Positions 1 through 6,961 of a stretch of 64,000 bases of DNA are shown here, piece after piece; the stretch's first letter is position 1, and each line of letters opens with the position of its first letter. The stretch spans positions 1,054,001 through 1,118,000 of the forward strand of contig NZ_CP038437.2 in assembly GCF_008329985.2 (NCBI RefSeq). Reading direction: 5' to 3'. Origin of the DNA: Halomonas binhaiensis. Lineage in GTDB: Bacteria; Pseudomonadota; Gammaproteobacteria; Pseudomonadales; Halomonadaceae. The notes beneath the pieces were generated by a model. It searched no databases, was not told where the DNA came from, and saw only the letters and a list, made by a program, of their open reading frames with translations. Made by a program: the position numbers and the translations under genes.

Positions 1-2
1 GG

Positions 3-557
3 GCAGAAGAAGAGGTTGTCCAAGACCTCATGGTCCATGCTGGTCTGGATCGAGAAGAGGCAAGCTATCTGAAGGATGTGGCCGTTGCTACTGTTGCAGC
101 TTCCACATCATTGCTTGGTCCTAGGGGGGGAGCAACTCAAGCGGCTAACGTAGCAACGCAAAGGGACGTTAGTGATTATTTCCAGCAGAACCGGAAATAC
201 TGGTCTTCCGAGCCTCAAACTTATAGTGGAAATAAAGTCTATCAACGCAATGAATTAATTGATCCAAACCTAGTTAGTGAATGGACTATCAGAGGGAAGG
301 TGGTACGAGGCACAAACTTGGAGCGAATGGCATCCGGACGAGCACCAATCGGTCATGATGGGAATTCCATTAATTTACACCATATGACGCAACGCCAAAG
401 CGGTGCCATAGCTGAAATGACTCAGAGCTTTCATAAGGGCAATCATGGTGTTATTCATATAAACCCAAATACGATACCATCTGGTATCAATCGCGCAAAA
501 TTTAAGACATGGTCAAGAAATTACTGGAAAGATCGTGCGTCAAATTGGGGGAAGTGA
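3..557 (+). CDS. CdiA-type C-terminal toxin cassette A (LHH nuclease), 5' end outside window
   Basis: The reading frame is already open at the window edge, so this is the 3' end of a larger gene or fragment. The first ~123 bases are identical to 5452-5574 of cassette C and encode the shared pre-toxin segment that ends SLLGPR. After that junction the sequence is unrelated to cassette C. The toxin end carries LHHMTQ, then EMTQ, H and G-H-I-H. This pattern is characteristic of the LHH branch of HNH/ENDO VII-superfamily nucleases found at the tips of polymorphic toxins. The SUKH-type gene immediately downstream is a known immunity partner of such toxins. Nuclease activity is inferred from the motif. 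Whether the cassette is expressed or is an orphan tip cannot be judged, because its 5' part is missing. Confidence 0.8.
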   Translation, partial: AEEEVVQDLMVHAGLDREEASYLKDVAVATVAASTSLLGPRGGATQAANVATQRDVSDYFQQNRKYWSSEPQTYSGNKVYQRNELIDPNLVSEWTIRGKVVRGTNLERMASGRAPIGHDGNSINLHHMTQRQSGAIAEMTQSFHKGNHGVIHINPNTIPSGINRAKFKTWSRNYWKDRASNWGK

Positions 558-558
558 T

Positions 559-1020
559 ATGAGACTTGATGATCTTGATCTGTTGATTGAAGAGTATAAT
601 GGTGATGCCGTTGAATTCGGAGATTCTAATTGTGATCTGTCTCCAACAGAAGAGAGAATCAGGGAAACCGAATGCCTCATCGGATGTAAACTCCCTCCAA
701 GCTACTTATGGTTTGTTAAAAAATATGGTGGAGGGGAAGTCTATGGAGAGGAAATATATTCTATATACCCTGTACTCTCCGAACAGTCCATAGGTGATGT
801 GTCCTACCAGACAAAATGGTCCCGAGATAGAGGGCTCGTAGAAAACTCTGATGTGGTTATCTGCTCTAATGACTTTGGAGAAACATTTGTCTTAGATTCT
901 GCTTCTCCAGGTGAGGACGGAGAATATCCAGTTTATTTGAAGGCTGGTGCGAGTAAGAAGGAATATGCAACGAGCTTTGGTGAATTCTTGTATAAGAGGA
1001 TTTCTAATCCGGAAGGGTGA
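559..1020 (+). CDS. SUKH (SMI1/KNR4) family immunity protein for cassette A
   Basis: A 153-residue acidic protein. The start at 559 is chosen because it lies one base after the toxin stop and has GGGGAAG just upstream; an in-frame ATG at 535 would overlap the toxin gene. The N-terminal third has the SMI1/KNR4 signature: acidic helix, then the segment around LPPSYLWFVKKYGGG, then Y-IYP and later SNDFGETFVLD. SUKH-superfamily proteins are established immunity factors that bind and block toxins next to which they are encoded, including LHH nucleases. It therefore probably protects the cell against the product of cassette A. Family membership is read from the sequence; the specific pairing is inferred from adjacency. 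Confidence 0.85.
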   Translation: MRLDDLDLLIEEYNGDAVEFGDSNCDLSPTEERIRETECLIGCKLPPSYLWFVKKYGGGEVYGEEIYSIYPVLSEQSIGDVSYQTKWSRDRGLVENSDVVICSNDFGETFVLDSASPGEDGEYPVYLKAGASKKEYATSFGEFLYKRISNPEG

Positions 1021-1058
1021 TGGTCTCGCTGTGCTGTCCCGTCCACGGACGTCCAGAT

Positions 1059-1152
1059 GAGCACGCTAACGAATTCCTGTTGAAAATCCCGTCATTTTTC
1101 TTCTGAGCAGTGCCAAAATCTCCTTCGCTGTATTGAAAGTGAAGGAGGTTTT
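1059..1152. repeat. Post-immunity hairpin module, copy 1
   Basis: Just after immunity gene A there is a GCTAACG motif (1062-1068) and, about 50 bases later, an imperfect inverted repeat with arms 1115-1126 and 1141-1152 (core CTCCTTC/GAAGGAG). The same arrangement follows immunity genes B (hairpin 3833-3866) and C (6522-6555), with the same core AACCTCC/GGAGGTT. The right arm runs into a short T-run, so it may act as a terminator. Its repeated placement also makes it a candidate recombination or mobile repeat unit. Confidence 0.6.
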
Positions 1153-1299
1153 ATGTACACGATTAAATATTGATCAAACCATGCATTTTATCACCTGTCG
1201 TATACGGAAAGTGCACGCTAAGCGTGGACAGCAGGACCTGCCTTTTCTCTCTATTTTCTAGTGATGGTTTTTTGCTATTCGGCTTGCCTGTGGCGGAAA

Positions 1300-1656
1300 T
1301 CACCAGCCATTGATCCTGCCATTCCAAATGCTGATCCACTGCGGCGAATTGGTGGGTTTTTCCCTACCTTCCCATCTTTCTGCTGGTGTAAATCCATCAA
1401 GATGTTGATGTGGTCTGGCGTGGTTATACCAGCCACGAAACTCGCTCATCATGTGCTGAAGATTGGCACCATCGACAGGAATAACCGTATCAAGGTGCTG
1501 CTTGAGGGTGCCGAAAAAGCGTTCGATTCTTTCATTCTGCCAAGGGCAGTGCGGCGCGATGGTCTGCAAGCGAACATCGAGAAGCGACAGGCTTGCCTTG
1601 ATCAATATGGCGTTGAAGCACGCTTCATTATCGACCCGTATCCGTTGTGGTAATCC
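1300..1656 (-). pseudogene. Integrase-core (DDE) transposase, C-terminal remnant
   Basis: Read on the minus strand, this encodes roughly the last 115 residues of an rve/integrase-core transposase. The second catalytic Asp is in RVDNEACFN and the catalytic Glu in NERIERFFGTLK, followed by the usual WYNHARPHQHLDG tail. The N-terminal helix-turn-helix and the first catalytic Asp are missing. At about 1656 the homology stops abruptly and CdiA sequence of cassette B begins on the opposite strand. The remnant therefore marks an insertion or deletion event that trimmed the 5' side of cassette B. No intact terminal inverted repeats are visible. The IS family is not certain (IS3- or IS481-like). Confidence 0.75.
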
Positions 1657-3294
1657 AAAACGGCGGTTTCCAACAGCGGTAATGTTGTCACCAATGCCGG
1701 GCTGGACACCTGGCAGGGCGTGGGTCAGTTCACCGCCAACCAGGTCTTGCAGAACAGCACTTCCGCACTGCTCGACCAGGCCCTGGGGGGCGACGCCGAC
1801 CTCGGCGATGCCTTGCAGAACAGCCTGGCCAACGCCTTTGCGGCGGCAGGCTTCAACGCCATTGGCGACTTCACCCAAGACAGCGTCAACTTCAGCGAAG
1901 GCAGCCTGAGCAAAGCGGCCCTGCACGGGGTGATGGGAGGCCTGGCCGCAGAAGCCACCGGTGGCGACTTCAAGACCGGTGCTCTGGCCGCAGGCATCAA
2001 CGAACTGCTGGTCGATAAGCTGGCCAACGAATACGCCGGCATGTCACCTGACAAGAAAGCTGGCCTGCTGGTGATGAACTCGCAGCTGATCGGCGTACTC
2101 GCCGCCGCCGCGACGGGCGGGGTTAACGATGCCGATAACCTGCAGGTCGGTGCCAAGGTGGCCGCGGATTCCACACAGTACAACTATCTGTCACATGAGC
2201 AGGAGGTTCAGCGGGATCGCGAGCGGGATGAATGTCGTGGATTTGAGTGTGTCAAGGTTGAAGGTAAGTGGGCCTTGATCGACTCTGGGCAGGACGCAGC
2301 TCTAGCATCAGGGGTAATGGCTGGCGTTCCAATATCCATGGCAGAGACGGTCGAAGACCTCTTTGTGCTGTTTGATGGTGACACCTACACCGCGCTAGGC
2401 CAGTTGTTGGAACAGGATAATGTGCTGGCCACGCTGGGCAGTGCCGTTGTTCAAGACTATCGCCAGCGCCTTGAAAACATTCATCAAGAGTACCAACGCG
2501 CTGGAGCCAGTGGTGCCTTTAACGCCGGTCTTGAGGTAGGTAAGCTGGCAACAGAGCTGGTGTCCTCGGTTGGTAAAGCCCCCGTGATGGTCATGACCAC
2601 GGCAAAACGGGCTGGGAACCTAGCCGATAGCGTAGCGGATGCAAGTAAGGTAATACCTGATGGTGCACATGCTGGAGGGTTGCCTGAAGGCTCCATCGAG
2701 CTGCGCCCTGGAGTAAGTGCCCAGGTCAATGCGCCAAAGGGGTACAAAGTTTACCAATCCCCAGATGGTGATCGGTACTACGTATCGCCCACGGGTGAGA
2801 CCTATAGTAGCCTGGGGGATATTCCGCGAGGAGGGACGTCTACAGATGTCACTAATGCTCCCACTAGGGCAGGCAATGTAGAAGAAGGAGAAGTTGGGCC
2901 TTATGGCGACCTTGCGTCTAGGAGTGTTAAGGATGGTATGACACCTGACCATATCCCTTCATTTGCAGCTACTAAGCAGGCAGTTTCCGATGCAGAGCTG
3001 GATTTGTCAGATGCTCAACTGAGGGCGCTCAAGAACAACACAAACTGCGTTGTCGTGAGAACCTGTGATCATCAGTCGTTTTCTAGGACTTATGGCGGAA
3101 GAAATAGTCAAACCCAGATCCAGACAGATGCTCAAGATTTGTATAAAGCTGCAGAAGCTGATCTTGATACATGGGAACCGGTCTGGCGTAAAAATGGCTG
3201 GTCTGATGCTGACATAGCCAATGCACGCAGGAAGGTGCATGAATATAACAAGCAAACCTTTGAAGAATTGGGAATAGATTATGGATCCGATTGA
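1654..3294 (+). CDS. CdiA-type C-terminal toxin cassette B (probable HNH-like nuclease), 5'-truncated orphan
   Basis: The frame opens right after an in-frame stop at 1651-1653. CdiA homology starts at 1660, where it is fused to the transposase remnant, so there is no credible start codon; a GTG at 1720 is only the first possible one. Bases 1660-2169 are nearly identical, without indels, to 4632-5141 in cassette C and encode the conserved segment up to QYNYL. After that the protein is unique. It has a hydrophobic, Ala/Gly-rich middle and a C-terminal ~130-residue domain containing MTPDHIPSFAA, NCVV-TCDHQSFSRTYGGRN and QTDAQDL. That pattern is seen in HNH-like toxin tips; nuclease function is an inference. 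The stop overlaps the next gene by 14 bases. Confidence 0.75.
   Translation, partial: SKTAVSNSGNVVTNAGLDTWQGVGQFTANQVLQNSTSALLDQALGGDADLGDALQNSLANAFAAAGFNAIGDFTQDSVNFSEGSLSKAALHGVMGGLAAEATGGDFKTGALAAGINELLVDKLANEYAGMSPDKKAGLLVMNSQLIGVLAAAATGGVNDADNLQVGAKVAADSTQYNYLSHEQEVQRDRERDECRGFECVKVEGKWALIDSGQDAALASGVMAGVPISMAETVEDLFVLFDGDTYTALGQLLEQDNVLATLGSAVVQDYRQRLENIHQEYQRAGASGAFNAGLEVGKLATELVSSVGKAPVMVMTTAKRAGNLADSVADASKVIPDGAHAGGLPEGSIELRPGVSAQVNAPKGYKVYQSPDGDRYYVSPTGETYSSLGDIPRGGTSTDVTNAPTRAGNVEEGEVGPYGDLASRSVKDGMTPDHIPSFAATKQAVSDAELDLSDAQLRALKNNTNCVVVRTCDHQSFSRTYGGRNSQTQIQTDAQDLYKAAEADLDTWEPVWRKNGWSDADIANARRKVHEYNKQTFEELGIDYGSD
1660..2169 (+). repeat. Long direct repeat within CdiA cassettes (copy of 4632-5141)
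   Basis: About 510 bases align with 4632-5141 at a constant offset of 2972 and with only scattered substitutions, denser in the last ~120 bases. The repeat ends at the QYNYL codons, exactly where toxins B and C diverge. Such a repeat is a ready substrate for homologous recombination between cassettes. Confidence 0.9.
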
Positions 3295-3703
3295 TCTCTT
3301 TGAAAAAGATATAATGGAAATTCTCAGTGAACTGAGAGAAAGTGGAGGAGTCGTTGAATATTCTCAAGTCGAGGGGGATGAGTTTTTAAAATTCCCGGAA
3401 AACGGTTTCTATCTGCATTCAAAAAATGGAACAGGAAAAATATCCGATTGCCGGATTTACTTTGAAGGACGAGATGAATATTTTCCTGCAAAAATATCAA
3501 CTCGAGGTGAATTTGGTGAGCTCTCTACCCTTGACGACTTTGAGGCTAAGCTTGGCTCTCCGATAAAGGAAGTAAGAGCTGTTAAGATTCCTGGTGCGTC
3601 GCCGACTTTGCCAGGTAAGGTTTTCGAGTATGATGGCAAGAAAATAACTGTCTATTCATCTGATGGCAGCTCAGTTTCTTACATTCATATTAAGCAGATC
3701 TGA
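3281..3703 (+). CDS. Putative immunity protein for cassette B, family not recognised
   Basis: A 140-residue protein whose ATG lies inside the last codons of toxin B (overlap 3281-3294), indicating translational coupling as is usual for toxin/immunity pairs. The N-terminus is acidic and helical (DLFEKDIMEILSEL). The rest alternates charged and hydrophobic residues in a likely beta-rich fold, with a phrase GKVFEYDGKKITVYSSDG near the C-terminus. I do not recognise the family. The immunity role rests on position and size alone. The base composition is more AT-rich than the conserved CdiA part upstream, as is typical for exchanged toxin/immunity modules. Confidence 0.65.
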   Translation: MDPIDLFEKDIMEILSELRESGGVVEYSQVEGDEFLKFPENGFYLHSKNGTGKISDCRIYFEGRDEYFPAKISTRGEFGELSTLDDFEAKLGSPIKEVRAVKIPGASPTLPGKVFEYDGKKITVYSSDGSSVSYIHIKQI

Positions 3704-3770
3704 CCCTGAGTTGTCACGCCCCTCGCGCCACGATATAGGGTGCTTGGAATTCTGTGCCAGCATCCCACCC

Positions 3771-3933
3771 ACACTAGCAGGCTAACGTTTTTTTGATGAA
3801 AAACACCTCACTTTCTCTTGAAGCTTTGCCGAAACCTCCTTCGCTGTATGGACAGCGTGGGAGGTTGACGTATTGGAGTGGTTGGTGGCTAATCAAGTTA
3901 TCCCGTTCACTGTCCACGCTAGCAGACTAACGA
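3771..3933. repeat. Post-immunity hairpin module, copy 2
   Basis: The unit contains a hairpin with outer arms AACCTCC (3833-3839) and GGAGGTT (3860-3866) and inner arms CGCTG (3842-3846) and CAGCG (3853-3857). It is flanked on both sides by a TAGCAG-CTAACG motif (about 3773-3787 and 3919-3932). The second flank lies only ~35 bases before the abrupt start of CdiA homology in cassette C, so the module sits exactly in the seam between two cassettes. Confidence 0.6.
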
Positions 3934-3965
3934 CCGCCTGGCTCTTTAACAAATTCTTCTGACTG

Positions 3966-6053
3966 ATCCTCAACAGCGGCGGTGAGATCTACTTCGCCAA
4001 CGCCAGCGACCTGATCACAGAATCCCACACCCAGGACAAGAGCAGCTTTGCCTGGCAGTCCAACAAGGGCAAGGGCAGCACCGACGAGACCCTGCGCCAG
4101 AACCAACTGGTGGCCCAGGGCGAACGCATCATCCAGGCCGCCCAAGGGATTACCGTCGATCTGCCCCAGAATGGCGAAGTCACCCAGCAGAGCGTCAGCC
4201 GCACCATCGATGCCATGGTTCAGGCCGATCCCGAACTGGCCTGGCTCCAGGACATGGAGCAGCGTGGCGATATCGACTGGCGTCAGGTCAAGGAAACCCA
4301 CGACAGCTGGAGTTACGACCACTCCGGCATGAGTGGTGCCGCCCAACTGGTGGTGGCCATCGTGGTGACCTACTTCACCGCCGGGGCGGCCAGTGGTGCC
4401 ATTGCCGGTGCGACCGGTTCCGCTGCGGCGGGGGCAGCTGGTGGTGCTGTGGCGGGTGCTGTTGCCAGCAATGCAGCGGTCAGCACCATCAACAACGAAG
4501 GCAACCTGGGCAATGCCCTGGATGACACCTTCTCCAGCGATGCGGTTCGCGGCTACGCCGTGGCCGGGATTACCGCCGGGCTGACCGCAGGCTTCTATGA
4601 TGGTTTGATCGGTACCGAAACCGGTACCAGCACGGCGGTTTCCAACAGCGGTAATGTTGTCACCAATGCCGGGCTGGATACCTGGCAGGGCGTGGGTCAG
4701 TTCACCGCCAACCAGGTCTTGCAGAACAGCACTTCCGCACTGCTCGACCAGGCCTTGGGGGGTGACGCCGACCTTGGCGACGCCTTGCAGAACAGCCTGG
4801 CCAATGCCTTTGCGGCGGCAGGCTTCAACGCCATCGGCGACTTCACCCAAGACAGCGTCAACTTCAGCGAAGGCAGCCTGAGCAAAGCGGCCCTGCACGG
4901 GGTGATGGGAGGCCTGGCCGCAGAAGCCACCGGTGGCGACTTCAAGACCGGTGCTCTGGCCGCAGGCATCAACGAACTGCTGGTCGATAAGCTAGCCAAC
5001 GAATACGCCGGCATGTCACCTGACAAGAAAGCTGGCCTGCTGGTGATGAACTCGCAGCTGATTGGCGTGCTGGCTGCTGCTGCAACTGGTGGGGTTAACG
5101 ATGCCGATAACCTGCAGGTCGGAGCTCAGGTCGCCGCCAATGCGACGCAGTATAACTACCTGAGACATGATCAGGTGGACGCATATGCGAAAGAGCTGGA
5201 AGGGTGTGCTGAGCGGGGTGACTGTAAAGATGTACGTGATAAGTACATCGACATCAGCGAGAAGCAACAGCAAGAACTTGTATCGTACTGTGCTGCCGGT
5301 GCAGTTGCCTGTCAGACCAAACGTAGCCAATTGCTGGCCGATGAAGATAAGTTCTACTCGTCTCTAGAACGGCTCGACCAAGTTGCCGTGGGAGAGGCTT
5401 CCCGAGACCCTGTCTTTGCTAGAATGCAGTATATTGACGCGGTTGCAGCAGGGGCAGAAGAAGAGGTTGTCCAAGACCTCATGGTCCATGCTGGTCTGGA
5501 TCGAGAAGAGGCAAGCTATCTGAAGGATGTGGCCGTTGCTACTGTTGCAGCTTCCACATCATTGCTTGGTCCTCGGAGAGGTGCGTCGCAAACAGATAGT
5601 TCCTCAACTAGAACTCTGACTGCAGCAGAAATTTCTGGAGCCCAGTTACCGGGCTTGCCAAATGGGTATCATTATAGGGTCACTGGTAGTGAAGTTCAGG
5701 TCGTTCGTAGCCCGGGTCAAGCTGGTAACTTGCCACAAATGCACTTGGAAGGAGGCAAGCTTGTGCCTGGCCCCAAGCCAGGGGTAATTCGCAGTACTGC
5801 AACTAGGTCCGCGTTTCTCCGAAGCTTGGCTGACAGTGATAAGATTCCATCAAATATTCGGCCTTGGCTTGAACGAGGAGAGGTCCCTCCTGGGTATGCA
5901 GTACACCATAATAAAGCGCTTTTTGATGGTGGTACGGACACCGTAGACAATATGGTTCTACAAGGAGTTGACTTGCACAAAGCTACTCACCGTTTTTATA
6001 GGCCAGGTGGGAAGGTGCCTTCAATCAACCCGCCGCCTACTAACCCTTATTGA
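3966..6053 (+). CDS. CdiA-type C-terminal toxin cassette C (HNH nuclease), 5'-truncated orphan
   Basis: CdiA homology begins suddenly after an in-frame stop at 3960-3962, with no start codon or signal peptide. From N to C the fragment shows three parts. First is a soluble segment. Second is an Ala/Gly-rich hydrophobic stretch with AVSTINNEGNLGNAL, which resembles the DUF637-type hemagglutinin domain. Third is the segment repeated in cassette B up to QYNYL. After that come a Cys-containing linker, the pre-toxin also present at the window start (ending SLLGPR), and an HNH-type nuclease tip with VHHNKALFDGGTDTVDNM and DLHKATHRFY. The His pair, Asn and final His fit an HNH/beta-beta-alpha-metal nuclease. 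Expression is doubtful without a start; it may serve as a donor for recombination into a full cdiA elsewhere. Confidence 0.8.
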   Translation: MLNSGGEIYFANASDLITESHTQDKSSFAWQSNKGKGSTDETLRQNQLVAQGERIIQAAQGITVDLPQNGEVTQQSVSRTIDAMVQADPELAWLQDMEQRGDIDWRQVKETHDSWSYDHSGMSGAAQLVVAIVVTYFTAGAASGAIAGATGSAAAGAAGGAVAGAVASNAAVSTINNEGNLGNALDDTFSSDAVRGYAVAGITAGLTAGFYDGLIGTETGTSTAVSNSGNVVTNAGLDTWQGVGQFTANQVLQNSTSALLDQALGGDADLGDALQNSLANAFAAAGFNAIGDFTQDSVNFSEGSLSKAALHGVMGGLAAEATGGDFKTGALAAGINELLVDKLANEYAGMSPDKKAGLLVMNSQLIGVLAAAATGGVNDADNLQVGAQVAANATQYNYLRHDQVDAYAKELEGCAERGDCKDVRDKYIDISEKQQQELVSYCAAGAVACQTKRSQLLADEDKFYSSLERLDQVAVGEASRDPVFARMQYIDAVAAGAEEEVVQDLMVHAGLDREEASYLKDVAVATVAASTSLLGPRRGASQTDSSSTRTLTAAEISGAQLPGLPNGYHYRVTGSEVQVVRSPGQAGNLPQMHLEGGKLVPGPKPGVIRSTATRSAFLRSLADSDKIPSNIRPWLERGEVPPGYAVHHNKALFDGGTDTVDNMVLQGVDLHKATHRFYRPGGKVPSINPPPTNPY

Positions 6054-6063
6054 TGGAAGTGTG

Positions 6064-6435
6064 ATGGAAACCAATACGACTATTGTTCAGTGGCTAAATT
6101 TGGTCCATTCCTCTCCAACGTTTGTTATCAGAGTTGGGGGGAGTAATGAGAATGCGACAGTGGAATGCCTCAACGTGGTCCCTAAGGATGATGGTGAATA
6201 TTGGATGTCTGGCACTACTATCTTAAAGAATGGTGCTGAAATCCCCTCTGTTTTTAGAATTGATACAAACACTGGCGGCACCTTAGCGGGAGCATATTGG
6301 TGGATTAAAGAAAAATGGTGGGACTTTCAGAATCAACCCGACGTTTTTAAAGAATTAGGCGTCGAAAAGTCTGAAATATTTCCTTTTGACTGGAGATGTG
6401 TTGTCGATCTTGAAGAAGATATTTACCACCCGTGA
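6064..6435 (+). CDS. Putative immunity protein for cassette C, family not recognised
   Basis: A 123-residue acidic protein starting 10 bases after the toxin C stop. ATG 6064 is preferred because GGAAG lies at 6055-6059; the codon before it is GTG, a possible alternative. It is rich in Trp (YWWIKEKWWDF near the middle) and ends in an acidic tail (DLEEDIYHP). No family is recognised. An acidic protein directly behind a basic nuclease tip fits an immunity role, which is inferred from context only. The gene is followed by the third copy of the hairpin module. Confidence 0.65.
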   Translation: METNTTIVQWLNLVHSSPTFVIRVGGSNENATVECLNVVPKDDGEYWMSGTTILKNGAEIPSVFRIDTNTGGTLAGAYWWIKEKWWDFQNQPDVFKELGVEKSEIFPFDWRCVVDLEEDIYHP

Positions 6436-6460
6436 TGGTGACCCGTCCACAGGTGTCCAC

Positions 6461-6555
6461 GCTATCAGGCTAACGATCTTTCACTAAAAACATCGCCATT
6501 TCCCCCATGATTCTGTGCCAAAACCTCCTTCGCTACATGGGTAGCGCGGGAGGTT
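6461..6555. repeat. Post-immunity hairpin module, copy 3
   Basis: A TATCAGGCTAACG motif (6463-6475) is followed by a hairpin with outer arms AACCTCC (6522-6528)/GGAGGTT (6549-6555) and inner arms CGCTA (6531-6535)/TAGCG (6542-6546). The following bases to about 6720 also resemble 1201-1320 downstream of copy 1 (TCTCTCTAT, GATGGTTT and neighbouring words), so the repeated unit extends well beyond the hairpin. Confidence 0.6.
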
Positions 6556-6758
6556 GGCGTATTAAGCTGGTCAAGAACTCATCAAACTATGCTATTCCCT
6601 TCTTGCTTTATATCCCAGGAAAACACCAAGTGTGGACAGTGACGATCTGCCATTTCTCTCTATGTGCTGATGGTTTCTTGTTTTATTCAGCCTGTTCTAT
6701 GATGAAAGCCACCATCCGTTGACTATGCGAGTACATTGAGCAATAGGGTTAGAAACCA

Positions 6759-6961
6759 CTTACATAACACCGCAATAACTTACATCCCGCTGCATTATCC
6801 GCACGGTCAGCCCTCCAGATCACTATTAAGGTGTAATAGTTGTATATCCATTTCTGAGGGCGGTGTATTCGGTTGTCCGTGACATGAAACCGAGTGGCCG
6901 CTATTTCGATCTTGTGAGGCTCCCGAACAGGGGCAGAAGATTCGACTGTGGGGGCCATGCC
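6759..6961 (+). promoter_or_regulatory. Conserved ~200-base leader of tpsA copy 1
   Basis: The 203 bases before the start codon align along almost their whole length with 10782-10987 before the second tpsA. Shared blocks include CAATAACTTACATC, ATCCGCACGGT, ATTAAGGTGTA, GTGAGGCTCCCG and CGACTGTGGGGGCCATGCC. The last block supplies the G-rich ribosome binding site. Conservation of non-coding sequence suggests a shared promoter or 5' leader. It could also simply reflect a recent gene duplication. Confidence 0.6.

Noticed and set aside
1261..1653. 130-codon plus-strand frame
   Set aside because: It is the complement of the transposase remnant, whose catalytic motifs are clear on the minus strand.
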